49,611 nucleotides of DNA, from the NCBI GenBank assembly GCA_910578365.1, contig CAJTRC010000009.1, positions 1-49,611 on the forward strand. The letters are read 5' to 3'. Of the stretch, positions 8,457 to 16,990 are shown one piece after another. Under the pieces are notes generated by a model. The model worked only from the letters and a program-made list of their open reading frames with translations, had not been told where the DNA came from and did not search any database. Position 1 is the first letter of the stretch, and the number at the start of each line of letters is the position of its first letter. Source of the DNA: an uncultured Muribaculaceae bacterium (GTDB taxonomy: Bacteria > Bacteroidota > Bacteroidia > Bacteroidales > Muribaculaceae). The translations under genes were made by a program, and so were the position numbers.

Positions 8457-9038
8457 TTAGTCCAGCTGTTTGTCGAGATGTGATTTTATATCGGCGAATA
8501 TTTCGTCGACGCTTCGGTTTCCGTCGACGGGGATGTACTGGCCTTCGTTGAGGTAGTATTCCCGCAGCGGAGAAGTCTGGTTGTGGTAAACGTCGAGTCG
8601 TTTTTTGATTGTGTCGATGTTGTCGTCGGCACGTCCCGATTCCTGTCCTCTTCGGAGCATTCGCTGAATCAGGTCGTCTTCAGAAACTTCCAGTCCGATA
8701 ACTGCGTTGACCGAAGTGTTTCGCTCAGCGAGCATTTTTTTGAGTTCGAGGGCCTGAGGGATAGTTCTGGGGAAACCGTCGAAAATAACGCCTTTGGCTG
8801 TTTTTTCGGGGTTGTTGTCGAGAACATGAGCCAGGACTCTAACCATGAGGTCGTCGGGAATCAGCTGACCTTTCGATATATAAGTGTCGGCTATTTTGCC
8901 CAGTTCGGTTCCGTTGGCGATATGGTGGCGGAGCACTTCGCCGGTGCTGATATGGTGAAGGCCGTATTGGTTGATAAGTTTTTCGCTCTGAGTGCCTTTG
9001 CCGCTGCCGGGGGCACCGAAAACAATAACATTAAGCAT
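8457..9038 (-). CDS. adk: Adenylate kinase
   Basis: A 193-aa adenylate kinase (ATP + AMP to 2 ADP). The P-loop GAPGSGKGT is at 8-16, the AMP-binding segment HHISTGEVLRHH follows, DGFPRT is present, and the LID is the short, zinc-free kind (RRGQESGRADDN), which explains the length below 200 aa. It starts 3 bp after hpt and is preceded by a rare Shine-Dalgarno motif inside the hpt tail. Confidence 0.96.
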   Translation of the reverse strand: MLNVIVFGAPGSGKGTQSEKLINQYGLHHISTGEVLRHHIANGTELGKIADTYISKGQLIPDDLMVRVLAHVLDNNPEKTAKGVIFDGFPRTIPQALELKKMLAERNTSVNAVIGLEVSEDDLIQRMLRRGQESGRADDNIDTIKKRLDVYHNQTSPLREYYLNEGQYIPVDGNRSVDEIFADIKSHLDKQLD

Positions 9039-9041
9039 TTT

Positions 9042-9581
9042 TTACTCCTTTAAAACGTATATGTCTTTGAGGTTACGGGCGAGTCCGTTGAGGTCAAGTC
9101 CGAAGCCTATGATGAATTTCTTGGGAATTTCGAAGCCGACATAGTCTGGTTTGATGTCGAACTCAAGCGCATCGGGTTTATAGAGGAGAGTAGCCACTTT
9201 CAGTGCGGCGGGATTGCGTTCGCGAAGTGTTTCGAGCAGACCGGCAATGGTGCGTCCGGTGTCGACGATGTCTTCCACTACGATAACGTTGCGACCTTCG
9301 ATGTTTTCCTTCAGCCCCATCATTTCCTTTACCTTGCCGGTGGAGCCCATGCCGTCGTACGATTTAAGGCGTACGAAGGTGATTTCGGCGTCGATGTCCT
9401 CGACCTCGCGGAAGAGGTCGCTGGCGAACGGAAAAGCTCCGTTGAGGACACAAATAAACAGCGGCTTGGTGTTGCCGCAGTCGCGTACGATATCGCGGCC
9501 TATTTCGGCGATACGGTTTTTGATGGTTTCGGCGGTAATATAGGGCTCGAAGGTCATGCCCTCGTAGGTGACTTCTTTCAT
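9042..9581 (-). CDS. hpt: Hypoxanthine phosphoribosyltransferase
   Basis: A 179-aa type I phosphoribosyltransferase of purine salvage. The PRPP motif VIVVEDIVDTGRT (99-111) is intact, preceded by the flexible loop with KSYDGMGSTG and followed by LLYKPDALEFDIKPDYVGF, the purine-specific hood typical of HPRT. ATG 9581 is preferred: an upstream in-frame ATG at 9617 would place the TAACTTTG promoter box (9605-9612) inside the coding region. It is the first gene of hpt-adk-ilvA. Confidence 0.93.
   Translation of the reverse strand: MKEVTYEGMTFEPYITAETIKNRIAEIGRDIVRDCGNTKPLFICVLNGAFPFASDLFREVEDIDAEITFVRLKSYDGMGSTGKVKEMMGLKENIEGRNVIVVEDIVDTGRTIAGLLETLRERNPAALKVATLLYKPDALEFDIKPDYVGFEIPKKFIIGFGLDLNGLARNLKDIYVLKE
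9045..9050 (-). promoter_or_regulatory. Shine-Dalgarno site of adk
   Basis: AAGGAG on the minus strand, overlapping the last two sense codons of hpt, 6 nt before the adk ATG. Canonical SD sites are otherwise nearly absent in this window, as is normal in Bacteroidota, so translational coupling of hpt and adk looks SD-dependent. Confidence 0.6.
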
Positions 9582-9604
9582 TTTTAGTGAAAATAAAATT
9601 TGTG

Positions 9605-9612
9605 CAAAGTTA
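9605..9612 (-). promoter_or_regulatory. -7 box (TAACTTTG) of hpt
   Basis: Minus-strand TAACTTTG about 24 nt before the hpt ATG. No perfect TTTG is seen at the -33 position. Confidence 0.6.
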
Positions 9613-9683
9613 CGCATTTTTTTTCAACTGATGAAGCGTTGTTTTAAGAAATTTTATCAGACAATGCGCAATGCCGCCGTGAT

Positions 9684-9691
9684 TAATTTTG
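9684..9691 (+). promoter_or_regulatory. -7 box (TAATTTTG) of the 828-aa gene
   Basis: TAATTTTG ending 13 nt before the ATG at 9705, with no good -33 partner. It is divergent from the hpt box 70 nt away and would give the terminase cassette its own transcript. Confidence 0.45.
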
Positions 9692-9704
9692 CGCTTAAAA
9701 ATTT

Positions 9705-12191
9705 ATGATGGAAATGGGAAAAAAGACAGACTACATTGAGTGCGGGCTTGTGCGGCCCGAAGCTGTAGCCGAGGGTGTGCGTGAGTCGAACGGCTGCGCC
9801 ATGCGCACTGTGCGCTGTGTGAATCTGCGGCCTGCCCCGGGGGCCGACGGCCGGCCTGTGCTGCAGGGTGTGGGGCGTCCGCGTCGCCTGTGTGGTACGC
9901 GGCTGGAGTGTGTGGGGGTGCTGCCCGGGCCTGATGGCGGCGATGCTGTGGTGCTGTGGCGCGAGCCCGAGGTGTGGGTGCTTGCACCCGGTGAGGCGGA
10001 GCCTGAAATGGCCGGAAGCATACGCGGCACCCTGTTCGGCTGTACTCTCTGCGGCAAGAAGCTGTTGCTTTGCAGCAGCGAAGGTATGTGGCAGCTGGAA
10101 TACGGTGCCGACGGTAGCGGCCTATGCCTGGGCCGGGTGCCGCAGGCCGAAGATTATCACGGCATAACGTTGAGGGTGTCGCACCACAGCATATTGCGCT
10201 CCACGGTGCCTTCGCGTACGCTGCACCGCGAGTATCTGCCGGGCGAAACGGTGGTCGACGGTGCCGACTCGCGGCTGCTCGGCAGAGATATTGGCGAGGC
10301 TTACGAGCGGCTGTGCGACAGTGCCCGCGGGCAAGGCTGTTTCGTGCAGCCTGTGATTGCCCGCTACAAGGTATACGACAGCACCATGCACGAACTGTAC
10401 TGCTCGGCTCCGGTGCTGCTGGGCCATCCCGATGGGCTGCAGTGTTCGGAAACTTTATTTCTGCGGAGTCTTGACCGCCGGAAGGTGGAGAGTTATGAGC
10501 TTACGGCGCAGACCTGGCAAGTGGAGCTGCATATACCGGCCGGACTGCCCGCAGGGGCGGCTTATGCAGCTGTGTTTGTGTCGCCGCAGTTTCACCCGTA
10601 TGACCCTGACGGAGGTTGTGCCGTGGCGCTTTCGCGTAGTCCGGGTTCGACCAACGAGTTCGGCCATATAGTGTTGCCGGGAACCGAGCGAACTGAGGCG
10701 CTTGTGAGGCAGACTCTGGGCAGTCTTTCGGCGCTCGAACGGCCTGCAGGCAGTTTCGGGATAGGGCCGAATGCCGGTGTTGTGACCATATCGAACGGGG
10801 CGCCCGATGATGTGCGCTCCGAAATCAAGATTCTCGACAAGGCCTGGAAGCACCATGCCGTAAAGTCCGGCGCACTGCAGCGGCGGCTGTCGCCGCCGAA
10901 CAGTTTCACAGCGCGCAGAGGCTGTGCCGGTCCGGCCGGGGTGTTGTGGGGCGGTATGCGCAGTCGGCGCTACGGAGGATATCCGCTTCAGCAGCTGGCT
11001 GTACAGACCGAGCCTCGCGACTGGGAGGCATGGATAAAGGTGAATTTTGCCGACGGCAGTTCGGTGCTGTGGACAGGTGAGGGGGTTGATTCGGCGCCTG
11101 TGCTGATGAATCCGGTGCTGAGCTACCCATCGTCCGACGCCATAAATATGGTTGTAGGCATAATGTACCGGGGTCGTCCGGCCTGCGAGCAGTCGTTTAC
11201 GCTTACCGCCGACCCTGTATCGGACACGGCGTCGTATATCCACAGCAGTCTGGCACCCTTCGAACTGCAGAGAGCCGAGGACGGGCAGACTAAAAAGCCC
11301 GCGGTGCCGGAGAAGTGGACCGACTATGCCGATACCCTCGTGCTGGCCTCCGTGACTTCTCCGCTTTTGCCGTGTGCGGTGTATAATCCCGGCATGGGCG
11401 GCATAAACGCTTTGGTGGCTGCCGGGGGCAGTCAGAGTGCATGGGATTTCGGACGCTCGCGTTTCTATGCTTTCTGCAGCGGAGGAATCCTGGCGGTGAA
11501 CTCCACCGAGGGCCTTGGCCGTATGGCTGCCACGCCGGTAGACTACAGGGTATGTCCAGGGCCCGGGGCCGTGACAGTTGCCGACGGAGCGGTATGGGCG
11601 GTTGCCTCGGGCGACCTTATAAGGCTGCAGGGCAACAAAGCCGTAACCGAGCGCAACGACTGCGGCTATACCGCTCTGGCGTGGCGCGGTACGCGCCGTG
11701 AACTGCTTGGCATGCGCGCCGATGGCACACTGGAGGCAAGTTCGTCCGACTTCGGCATGAGCCGTTTTGAACTCAATTACCGTCTGAGTGCCTTACAGAT
11801 GTATTCGCCTCACGGCAGTATGGTGATATTGTCAACTTCCGAGGGACTGTATAATCTTGCCGAAGAAGGAGTAAGCACAATGCTCGATGTGGAGTGGGTG
11901 GTGAACCTGAGCCATCTGCAGGCCGCCGCCGCACTGAGCGGAATAGTAGCCGACATTGGCGCTGATCGCTTCAGCGGCACTGTGAGCATAAGCCGTCGCA
12001 ATGGTGCGGTGGTGGCACCATCGGCCGATATGGGCTTGATAATCAAGGGCGCTATACACTCGCCGGTGGGCAGTCGTATAATATGCCGTCCGGCCCGCGG
12101 CTGGCAGTTGCGGGTGGCCGGTAACGCCAGTAATATTACAATTTCGGAAGTTCTTATAAGTTATGAAAAATACAGCGGATATAATAAGTGA
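9705..12191 (+). CDS. Unrecognised 828-aa protein, possible phage-like beta-rich structural protein
   Basis: No family could be named with confidence. The protein has no signal peptide, membrane helix or obvious catalytic motif. Glycine-rich short strands suggest a mostly beta fold: blade-like repeats near 30-150 (CVNLRPAPG, WQLEYGADG) and about 575-700 (FYAFCSGGILAVN, AVTVADGAVWAVASGDLIRL, ILSTSEGLYNL), and a C-terminal segment GWQLRVAGNASNITISEV. The N-terminal pattern recalls phage tail or DNA-stabilisation proteins with propeller domains; this is only a resemblance. Its last 29 nt overlap the terminase gene, so the two must be co-expressed. ATG 9708 and 9714 are alternative starts. Base composition appears higher in G+C than in nearby hpt and adk. 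Confidence 0.7.
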   Translation: MMEMGKKTDYIECGLVRPEAVAEGVRESNGCAMRTVRCVNLRPAPGADGRPVLQGVGRPRRLCGTRLECVGVLPGPDGGDAVVLWREPEVWVLAPGEAEPEMAGSIRGTLFGCTLCGKKLLLCSSEGMWQLEYGADGSGLCLGRVPQAEDYHGITLRVSHHSILRSTVPSRTLHREYLPGETVVDGADSRLLGRDIGEAYERLCDSARGQGCFVQPVIARYKVYDSTMHELYCSAPVLLGHPDGLQCSETLFLRSLDRRKVESYELTAQTWQVELHIPAGLPAGAAYAAVFVSPQFHPYDPDGGCAVALSRSPGSTNEFGHIVLPGTERTEALVRQTLGSLSALERPAGSFGIGPNAGVVTISNGAPDDVRSEIKILDKAWKHHAVKSGALQRRLSPPNSFTARRGCAGPAGVLWGGMRSRRYGGYPLQQLAVQTEPRDWEAWIKVNFADGSSVLWTGEGVDSAPVLMNPVLSYPSSDAINMVVGIMYRGRPACEQSFTLTADPVSDTASYIHSSLAPFELQRAEDGQTKKPAVPEKWTDYADTLVLASVTSPLLPCAVYNPGMGGINALVAAGGSQSAWDFGRSRFYAFCSGGILAVNSTEGLGRMAATPVDYRVCPGPGAVTVADGAVWAVASGDLIRLQGNKAVTERNDCGYTALAWRGTRRELLGMRADGTLEASSSDFGMSRFELNYRLSALQMYSPHGSMVILSTSEGLYNLAEEGVSTMLDVEWVVNLSHLQAAAALSGIVADIGADRFSGTVSISRRNGAVVAPSADMGLIIKGAIHSPVGSRIICRPARGWQLRVAGNASNITISEVLISYEKYSGYNK

Positions 12192-14004
12192 AAACAGAAA
12201 ACGGATGCGTAGCGACCGCCGGGCCGACCGCTTCGACCCCTTTGCCGGAGTGGGATGCAGCGGCCGGCGTCGCAAGGTGTCCACGCCGGTGGCCGGGCTG
12301 CCCGAGGCACTTGTGCCGGTGGAGATGCTAAAGGATACCGGCTATGGCGCAGCGATGTCGGACGCCACAAAGTGGAAGCAGTTGCGCTGCCGCCACGACT
12401 TTGAGTACTGGTGCGCGGCGTGCGCCACGGTAAAACATAAACTCGAGGGGCGCGATGTGCCCTTTGTGCTCAATCGCCCCCAGCGCAGGGTGGCGGCTAT
12501 AATGGAGGCCGACCGACGTGCAGGGCGTCCCATACGGCTGATTATGCTGAAGGCTCGCCAATGGGGAGGAAGCACTCTGGTGCAGATGTATATGGCCTGG
12601 ATTCAGAGCTGCCACCGCCGCAACTGGAATTCGCTGATATGTGCCCATGTAAAAGATACCGCGGCCTCGATACGGGGCATGTACACCAAGATGCTGGCAT
12701 GCTATCCGCCCGAACTGTGGGAGGGCGATTGCGCGCCGCAGTTCAAACCCTTTGAACGTTCGCTGAACATACGCGAGATTTCGGGTCGTGGCTGCCGGGT
12801 GACACTGGGCTCGAGTGAAAATCAGGAGGCGGTACGCGGAGGCGACTATGCCATGGCGCACCTGTCGGAAACAGCCTTCTACGCCTCCACCTCGCAGCGC
12901 TCGCCCGATAAATTCATACAGGCAATCTGCGGCGGCATAGCCTACCATCCGTACACTCTGATAGCCATGGAGTCAACGGCCAACGGAGTGGGCAATTACT
13001 TTCACAGCGAGTGGCTGCGCTGCGAGCAAGGCAAGGGCGACAAGCGCGCGGTGTTCGTGCCCTGGTATGAAATAGACATATACCGCCTTGAACCGGACGA
13101 CCCCGCCGCTTTCATTGAAAGCTTCGACGATTATGAACGCCGGTTGTGGACCGACTTAGGCCTAACACTCGATCGCATCTGGTGGTATCGCTGCAAAAGC
13201 CGCGAGTACAGCAGCCGCGAGCAGATGCAGGCCAATTTCCCGACAACTCCGCAGGAGGCGTTCATAAACACGGGCAACAGTGTGTTCGACACTGCGGCGG
13301 TGGAGCGCATGCGCGCCGATTGCCGCTCTGGCGAGCGAGGCGATATAGGCAGAGGCGGATTCTCGGCGGCATCCAACGGGCTGCTGGAGCTTTGGCAGAA
13401 GCCGGCGGTCGGCGCCTCATATGTGGTGACGGTTGATGTCGGGGGCCGTTCGGCAGCTTCCGATTGGTCGGTAATCGCGATTATGAAGCGAGGCACTCTG
13501 CCGCAGGTGGTTGCCCAGTGGCGCGGACATATCGACCACGACCTTCTGGCCGCCAAGGCTGAGCAGCTGGCAAGGTACTACAACAACGCCCTGCTGATGA
13601 TAGAGAGCAATACACTCGAAAGCGAGAATACCTCGGGAGACTCCAATCTGTTTGTGCTGGCACGTCTGGCCGAGCGCTACCGCAACCTTTACAAGCGCGA
13701 AAGCTACGATACTGTCACACGCCAGATTACAACGCGAGTGGGTTTCCATACCAACCGCTCCACCAAGGCCATGCTGATAAGCGGACTGATAGAGGCCGTG
13801 CGCGACGGGCGGTATATAGAGCGCGACAGCATGGCCTGCAACGAGTTGCTCACATATGAACAACTGTCCGGCGGGGCATACGCCGCTAAGGCAGGTTTCC
13901 ACGATGATATATTGATGACGCGCGCCATGGCGGTTTTAGCACTGTCGCAGACAGCTTGCATGCGGGTCGGACAGCGTCCGGTCTGCCATCCCGGGGGATG
14001 GTAG
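12163..14004 (+). CDS. Phage-type terminase large subunit (TerL)
   Basis: A 613-aa two-domain protein. ATPase: LNRPQRRV (103-110), Walker A-like KARQWGGST (130-138), GGDYAMAHLSETAFY (226-240) in the Walker B position and MESTANG (269-275) as coupling motif. Nuclease of RNase H fold: VTVDVGG with Asp425, SDWS with Asp434, MIESNT with Glu481 and FHDDILM with Asp581/582. This is the full TerL order: the motor that packages phage DNA and the endonuclease that cuts it. All key residues are present and there is no frameshift, so selection appears to have maintained it. No portal, capsid, small terminase or integrase gene is adjacent; the partner is the overlapping 828-aa gene. It may be domesticated or a stranded prophage fragment. 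Confidence 0.88.
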   Translation: MKNTADIISENRKRMRSDRRADRFDPFAGVGCSGRRRKVSTPVAGLPEALVPVEMLKDTGYGAAMSDATKWKQLRCRHDFEYWCAACATVKHKLEGRDVPFVLNRPQRRVAAIMEADRRAGRPIRLIMLKARQWGGSTLVQMYMAWIQSCHRRNWNSLICAHVKDTAASIRGMYTKMLACYPPELWEGDCAPQFKPFERSLNIREISGRGCRVTLGSSENQEAVRGGDYAMAHLSETAFYASTSQRSPDKFIQAICGGIAYHPYTLIAMESTANGVGNYFHSEWLRCEQGKGDKRAVFVPWYEIDIYRLEPDDPAAFIESFDDYERRLWTDLGLTLDRIWWYRCKSREYSSREQMQANFPTTPQEAFINTGNSVFDTAAVERMRADCRSGERGDIGRGGFSAASNGLLELWQKPAVGASYVVTVDVGGRSAASDWSVIAIMKRGTLPQVVAQWRGHIDHDLLAAKAEQLARYYNNALLMIESNTLESENTSGDSNLFVLARLAERYRNLYKRESYDTVTRQITTRVGFHTNRSTKAMLISGLIEAVRDGRYIERDSMACNELLTYEQLSGGAYAAKAGFHDDILMTRAMAVLALSQTACMRVGQRPVCHPGGW

Positions 14005-14023
14005 ACCCGGCATTATATAAAAT

Positions 14024-14060
14024 GGGCATAGAGCTCACACAACTCTATGCCCTCTTGTTG
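14024..14060 (+). terminator. Terminator-like hairpin after the terminase gene
   Basis: gggcatagag (14024-14033) pairs perfectly with ctctatgccc (14043-14052), followed by the T-rich tcttgttg. On the minus strand the same hairpin is followed by attttata. Confidence 0.6.
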
Positions 14061-14209
14061 CTATAGTTGGATTTACGTTGCCCAATATCCGTCTCGGTCA
14101 GGCAATGCGGAATCAATAAACAGTGCAAAGTTACAAAGTTTGCGAGTAATAACAGCACATTTTGGGCGAAAATTTCGCTAAAAATGAGTGAAAATAGGTT
14201 AAAAAGGCT

Positions 14210-15490
14210 TTATGGGGTGCGTGGATTGCAGTGTACCAACAGTTTGTCGATATGCGAGCAATCCATATCCACCACTTTAAAAGTGAAGTTGTGCCAGCGG
14301 ATGTCATCGCCTTCAACCGGAATTTTGCGGGTATTTTCCAGAATCAGGCCTCCGATGGTGGCATAGTTGGCCGGTTCGTAAAGGTCGTCGCAGCCGAAGT
14401 AGTTGAGAAAATCGTATATGGGGCAGGCGGCATCCACCAGATAGCTTTTGCCGTCGTCGAGCGGCAATATATAGGGGCCCTCCTCGCGACATTCGCAGCT
14501 GCCCACAAGGCCGTCGAGAATATCGCTGAGTGTCACCACTCCCTGCATCATGCCGAATTCGTCGCAGACTATCAGGCAGTGTACGTGTTCGTTCTTGAGC
14601 CTCTCCAGGGCGTCGTATACGGTCATGCATTCCGGTACAAAGGAGCCCCGGGCCATGGTGCTGTCGAGGCAGAATGTCGGATTGTCGAGAGTGAAAATAA
14701 GGTTTTTAAGGCTTACGGTACCACGCACCGACTCGCGCCGAGTATCCAGCACCGGATAAGTATCGTGGAGTTCGGCCGATATAATCTCTTTGATGCGTTG
14801 CGGACTCATGTCAACAGTCAGGCTCACTACATCCTTGCGGTTTGTCATAATAGAGGCTACACGCTGGTCGCCAAGAACCAGAGCGCGGGTCATGATGTCG
14901 CGTTCCACGGCTTGTACCTCGCCAGAGGCGGCACCGTTCTCGATAATCTGTTTTACGTCGCCTTCGGTGATTTTGTTTCCATCGCTGCGCAGATGCAACA
15001 GCCGTACCACGGCCTTGGTCGACACCGACAGCAGCCATACCAGCGGCATTGCGAACTTCGACAGCAGGCTCATGGGCCGCGCCACCAGTTTGGCCACGGT
15101 ATCGGCGCAAGTGAGGGCTATGCGCTTGGGTACCAGTTCGCCAATTACAATCGACAGATATGTTACAATCACCACGATAGTAACCTGTGCAATCTCATGC
15201 GAGTAAGCAGCCGGAACTCCATAACCCTGCAGTATGCCGGCAAAGGAGGCCGCGAACGAAGCTCCGGAGTAAAGTCCGGTGAGTATGCCGATAAGAGTAA
15301 TGCCAATCTGTATTGTCGAGAGGAAGCTGTCAGGGTTCCCGGCAATTTCCAGAGCTGTCCGTGCGGCCTTGCTGCCGCGCTTGCTTTCCTGTTCCAGACG
15401 GGTCTTACGGGCACTGATAAGGGCTGTTTCCGACATTGAAAACAGGCCGTTGAGCAAAATCAGCAGTGCGATAATCAGCAGTTCTTTCAT
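14210..15490 (-). CDS. CNNM/CorC-type CBS-domain membrane protein (hemolysin-like)
   Basis: A 426-aa protein with the usual three parts: a DUF21/CNNM transmembrane domain (about 1-190, with NGLFSMSETALISARKTRL and IGELVPKRIAL), paired CBS domains (about 205-325, with VMT-like IMTNRKDVV and VVTLSDILDGLVG) and a C-terminal CorC_HlyC domain (about 340-420, ATIGGLILENTRKIP). The family is linked to divalent cation (Mg or Co) efflux; the name hemolysin is historical. It follows xseB by 35 bp on the same strand. Confidence 0.9.
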   Translation of the reverse strand: MKELLIIALLILLNGLFSMSETALISARKTRLEQESKRGSKAARTALEIAGNPDSFLSTIQIGITLIGILTGLYSGASFAASFAGILQGYGVPAAYSHEIAQVTIVVIVTYLSIVIGELVPKRIALTCADTVAKLVARPMSLLSKFAMPLVWLLSVSTKAVVRLLHLRSDGNKITEGDVKQIIENGAASGEVQAVERDIMTRALVLGDQRVASIMTNRKDVVSLTVDMSPQRIKEIISAELHDTYPVLDTRRESVRGTVSLKNLIFTLDNPTFCLDSTMARGSFVPECMTVYDALERLKNEHVHCLIVCDEFGMMQGVVTLSDILDGLVGSCECREEGPYILPLDDGKSYLVDAACPIYDFLNYFGCDDLYEPANYATIGGLILENTRKIPVEGDDIRWHNFTFKVVDMDCSHIDKLLVHCNPRTP

Positions 15491-15525
15491 AATACATGTT
15501 TAACACACGAAGGCGGCCAAAAAGT

Positions 15526-15726
15526 TCACTGCTGCTCGAATTTGTCGAGAATTTCCGCCAGCTGCTGTTCGGTAAAAGTGAGTTTGGCGCGGCAAATATT
15601 CAGCAGTTCTGTGGCGCGGGCGGTGCGTTCGGCCAGAGTATCGATGTCGCAGTCATTGCCTCTTAGCGCCGCCACAATGGCTTCGAGTTCGGCCAGAGCG
15701 TTGTTGTAGCTGAGTTCTTCTTTCAT
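15526..15726 (-). CDS. xseB: Exodeoxyribonuclease VII small subunit
   Basis: A 66-aa helical protein beginning MKEELSYNNALAELEAIVAAL, the characteristic XseB pattern, with heptad-like spacing through LTFTEQQLAEILDKFEQ. XseB binds several-fold to XseA to form exonuclease VII, which degrades single-stranded DNA from both ends. It lies 28 bp downstream of xseA, as expected for a complex encoded together. Confidence 0.92.
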   Translation of the reverse strand: MKEELSYNNALAELEAIVAALRGNDCDIDTLAERTARATELLNICRAKLTFTEQQLAEILDKFEQQ

Positions 15727-15754
15727 TTCTTTTAAGAATGATATAGATTAATGT

Positions 15755-16990
15755 TCAACTTATTACAGATTCGGCTGTGCCGCCGGCAAATGTGGTGGTT
15801 ATGACCCGGCCTTTGGCAAGTCCGTCGGGCGAAGTCAGGGCGCGCCCGTCGAGGCGCGTGATAGTGTATCCGCGGCGCAGTGTGGCCTCGGGCGAGAGAG
15901 CTTCGATAAGCTGGCCCAGGCTGTCGAGTTTCCGGCGGTGTTGTTGCAGTATGCCGTCGGAGATATCCGGCAGGAGTGAGCCGAGGTTGTCGAGTCGCTG
16001 GAGCTCGCGGGCCATGCGTCCTCGTACAAGCGGGGCGAGCTGCCCTTCGATATAGGCGAGCTGTCGTCGATTGCCTCCAAGGCGGTCGCTGATGTTGCGG
16101 AAGAGTTCGGCACCCAGTTGCTGCAGGCGCTGCAATTGGGTGTTGCCTTGCCCGATAAGCCATTCGGCTGCTGCAGTAGGTGTCTTTACGCGCATGTTTG
16201 CCACATAGTCGAGCACGGTGATGTCGCGCTCATGGCCAACACCCACTATTATCGGCAAAGGAAACTGTGCCACGTTGGCCGCCAGGTCGTAGTCGTCGAA
16301 CGATGCCAAATCGCTGGTGGCTCCGCCGCCGCGTATTATCACCACACAATCGAAGTTGTCGATTCGCGGTGCTATGCGGTCAAGAGCTTCGATAATCGAT
16401 GCCGGGGCCTTGGGGCCCTGGAGTATGGCAGAGAACAGCTCGGTGTGGAAGCGCAGTCGGCGGCTGTTGTGGTACAGCTGGTTTATGAAGTCACCGTATC
16501 CGGCGGCTCCGGCGGCCGATATTACAGCAATACGTTGCACCGGTACCGGCCATTCGAGCTGACGGTTCATGTCGGCAACCCCTTCTTCGGTAAGGCGCTG
16601 CAGAATCTCGCGTCTGCGCCGGAGCAGGTCGCCCATGGTGTAGTCTGGGTTGATGTCGTTTATCACCAGCGACAGGCCGTACACGGGGTGGTACGAGGCC
16701 GTCACGCGAGCCATGATTTTTATGTCCGATGCCAACGGCGTGCCTGTGGCCATGCGGAACTCAGTGTTCAGCGAGCCGAAACGCGAAGCCCAGATGGCGG
16801 CCCGCAGCCGGGCCACGGTGGCACCGCTCTGCGGGTCTTTCTGTATCAGCTCCATGTAGCAATGGCCGCCCGAACAGCGCAGGTCGCTTGTTTCGGCTGT
16901 GACCCATACGTCGCAGATGGCGGCCTCGCTGATTGCGGCGCCCAGGCGCCGGGCGAGTTCATGCAGGCTTATGGCATTGGCTGAGTCCAT
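15755..16990 (-). CDS. xseA: Exodeoxyribonuclease VII large subunit
   Basis: 411 aa with an N-terminal OB-fold (about 8-110; VWVTAETSDLRCSGGHCYMEL) and the catalytic exonuclease VII domain carrying RIAVISAAGAAGYGDF, VVIIRGGGATSDLASFDDYDLA and PIIVGVGHERDITVLDYVA, followed by coiled-coil segments that bind XseB and a C-terminal RGYTITRL turn. Its ATG shares one base with the stop of the DUF3256 gene (TAATG), so it is translationally coupled to it. Confidence 0.95.
   Translation of the reverse strand: MDSANAISLHELARRLGAAISEAAICDVWVTAETSDLRCSGGHCYMELIQKDPQSGATVARLRAAIWASRFGSLNTEFRMATGTPLASDIKIMARVTASYHPVYGLSLVINDINPDYTMGDLLRRRREILQRLTEEGVADMNRQLEWPVPVQRIAVISAAGAAGYGDFINQLYHNSRRLRFHTELFSAILQGPKAPASIIEALDRIAPRIDNFDCVVIIRGGGATSDLASFDDYDLAANVAQFPLPIIVGVGHERDITVLDYVANMRVKTPTAAAEWLIGQGNTQLQRLQQLGAELFRNISDRLGGNRRQLAYIEGQLAPLVRGRMARELQRLDNLGSLLPDISDGILQQHRRKLDSLGQLIEALSPEATLRRGYTITRLDGRALTSPDGLAKGRVITTTFAGGTAESVIS

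Noticed and set aside
9705..14004. A complete prophage
   Set aside because: Only TerL and one unknown gene are present; the flanks are housekeeping genes, and no integrase, attachment site, portal, capsid, tail or lysis gene was seen.
14067..14366. Small + strand frame before the CBS-domain gene
   Set aside because: Most of it overlaps the coding end of the CBS protein and it has no promoter or family resemblance.
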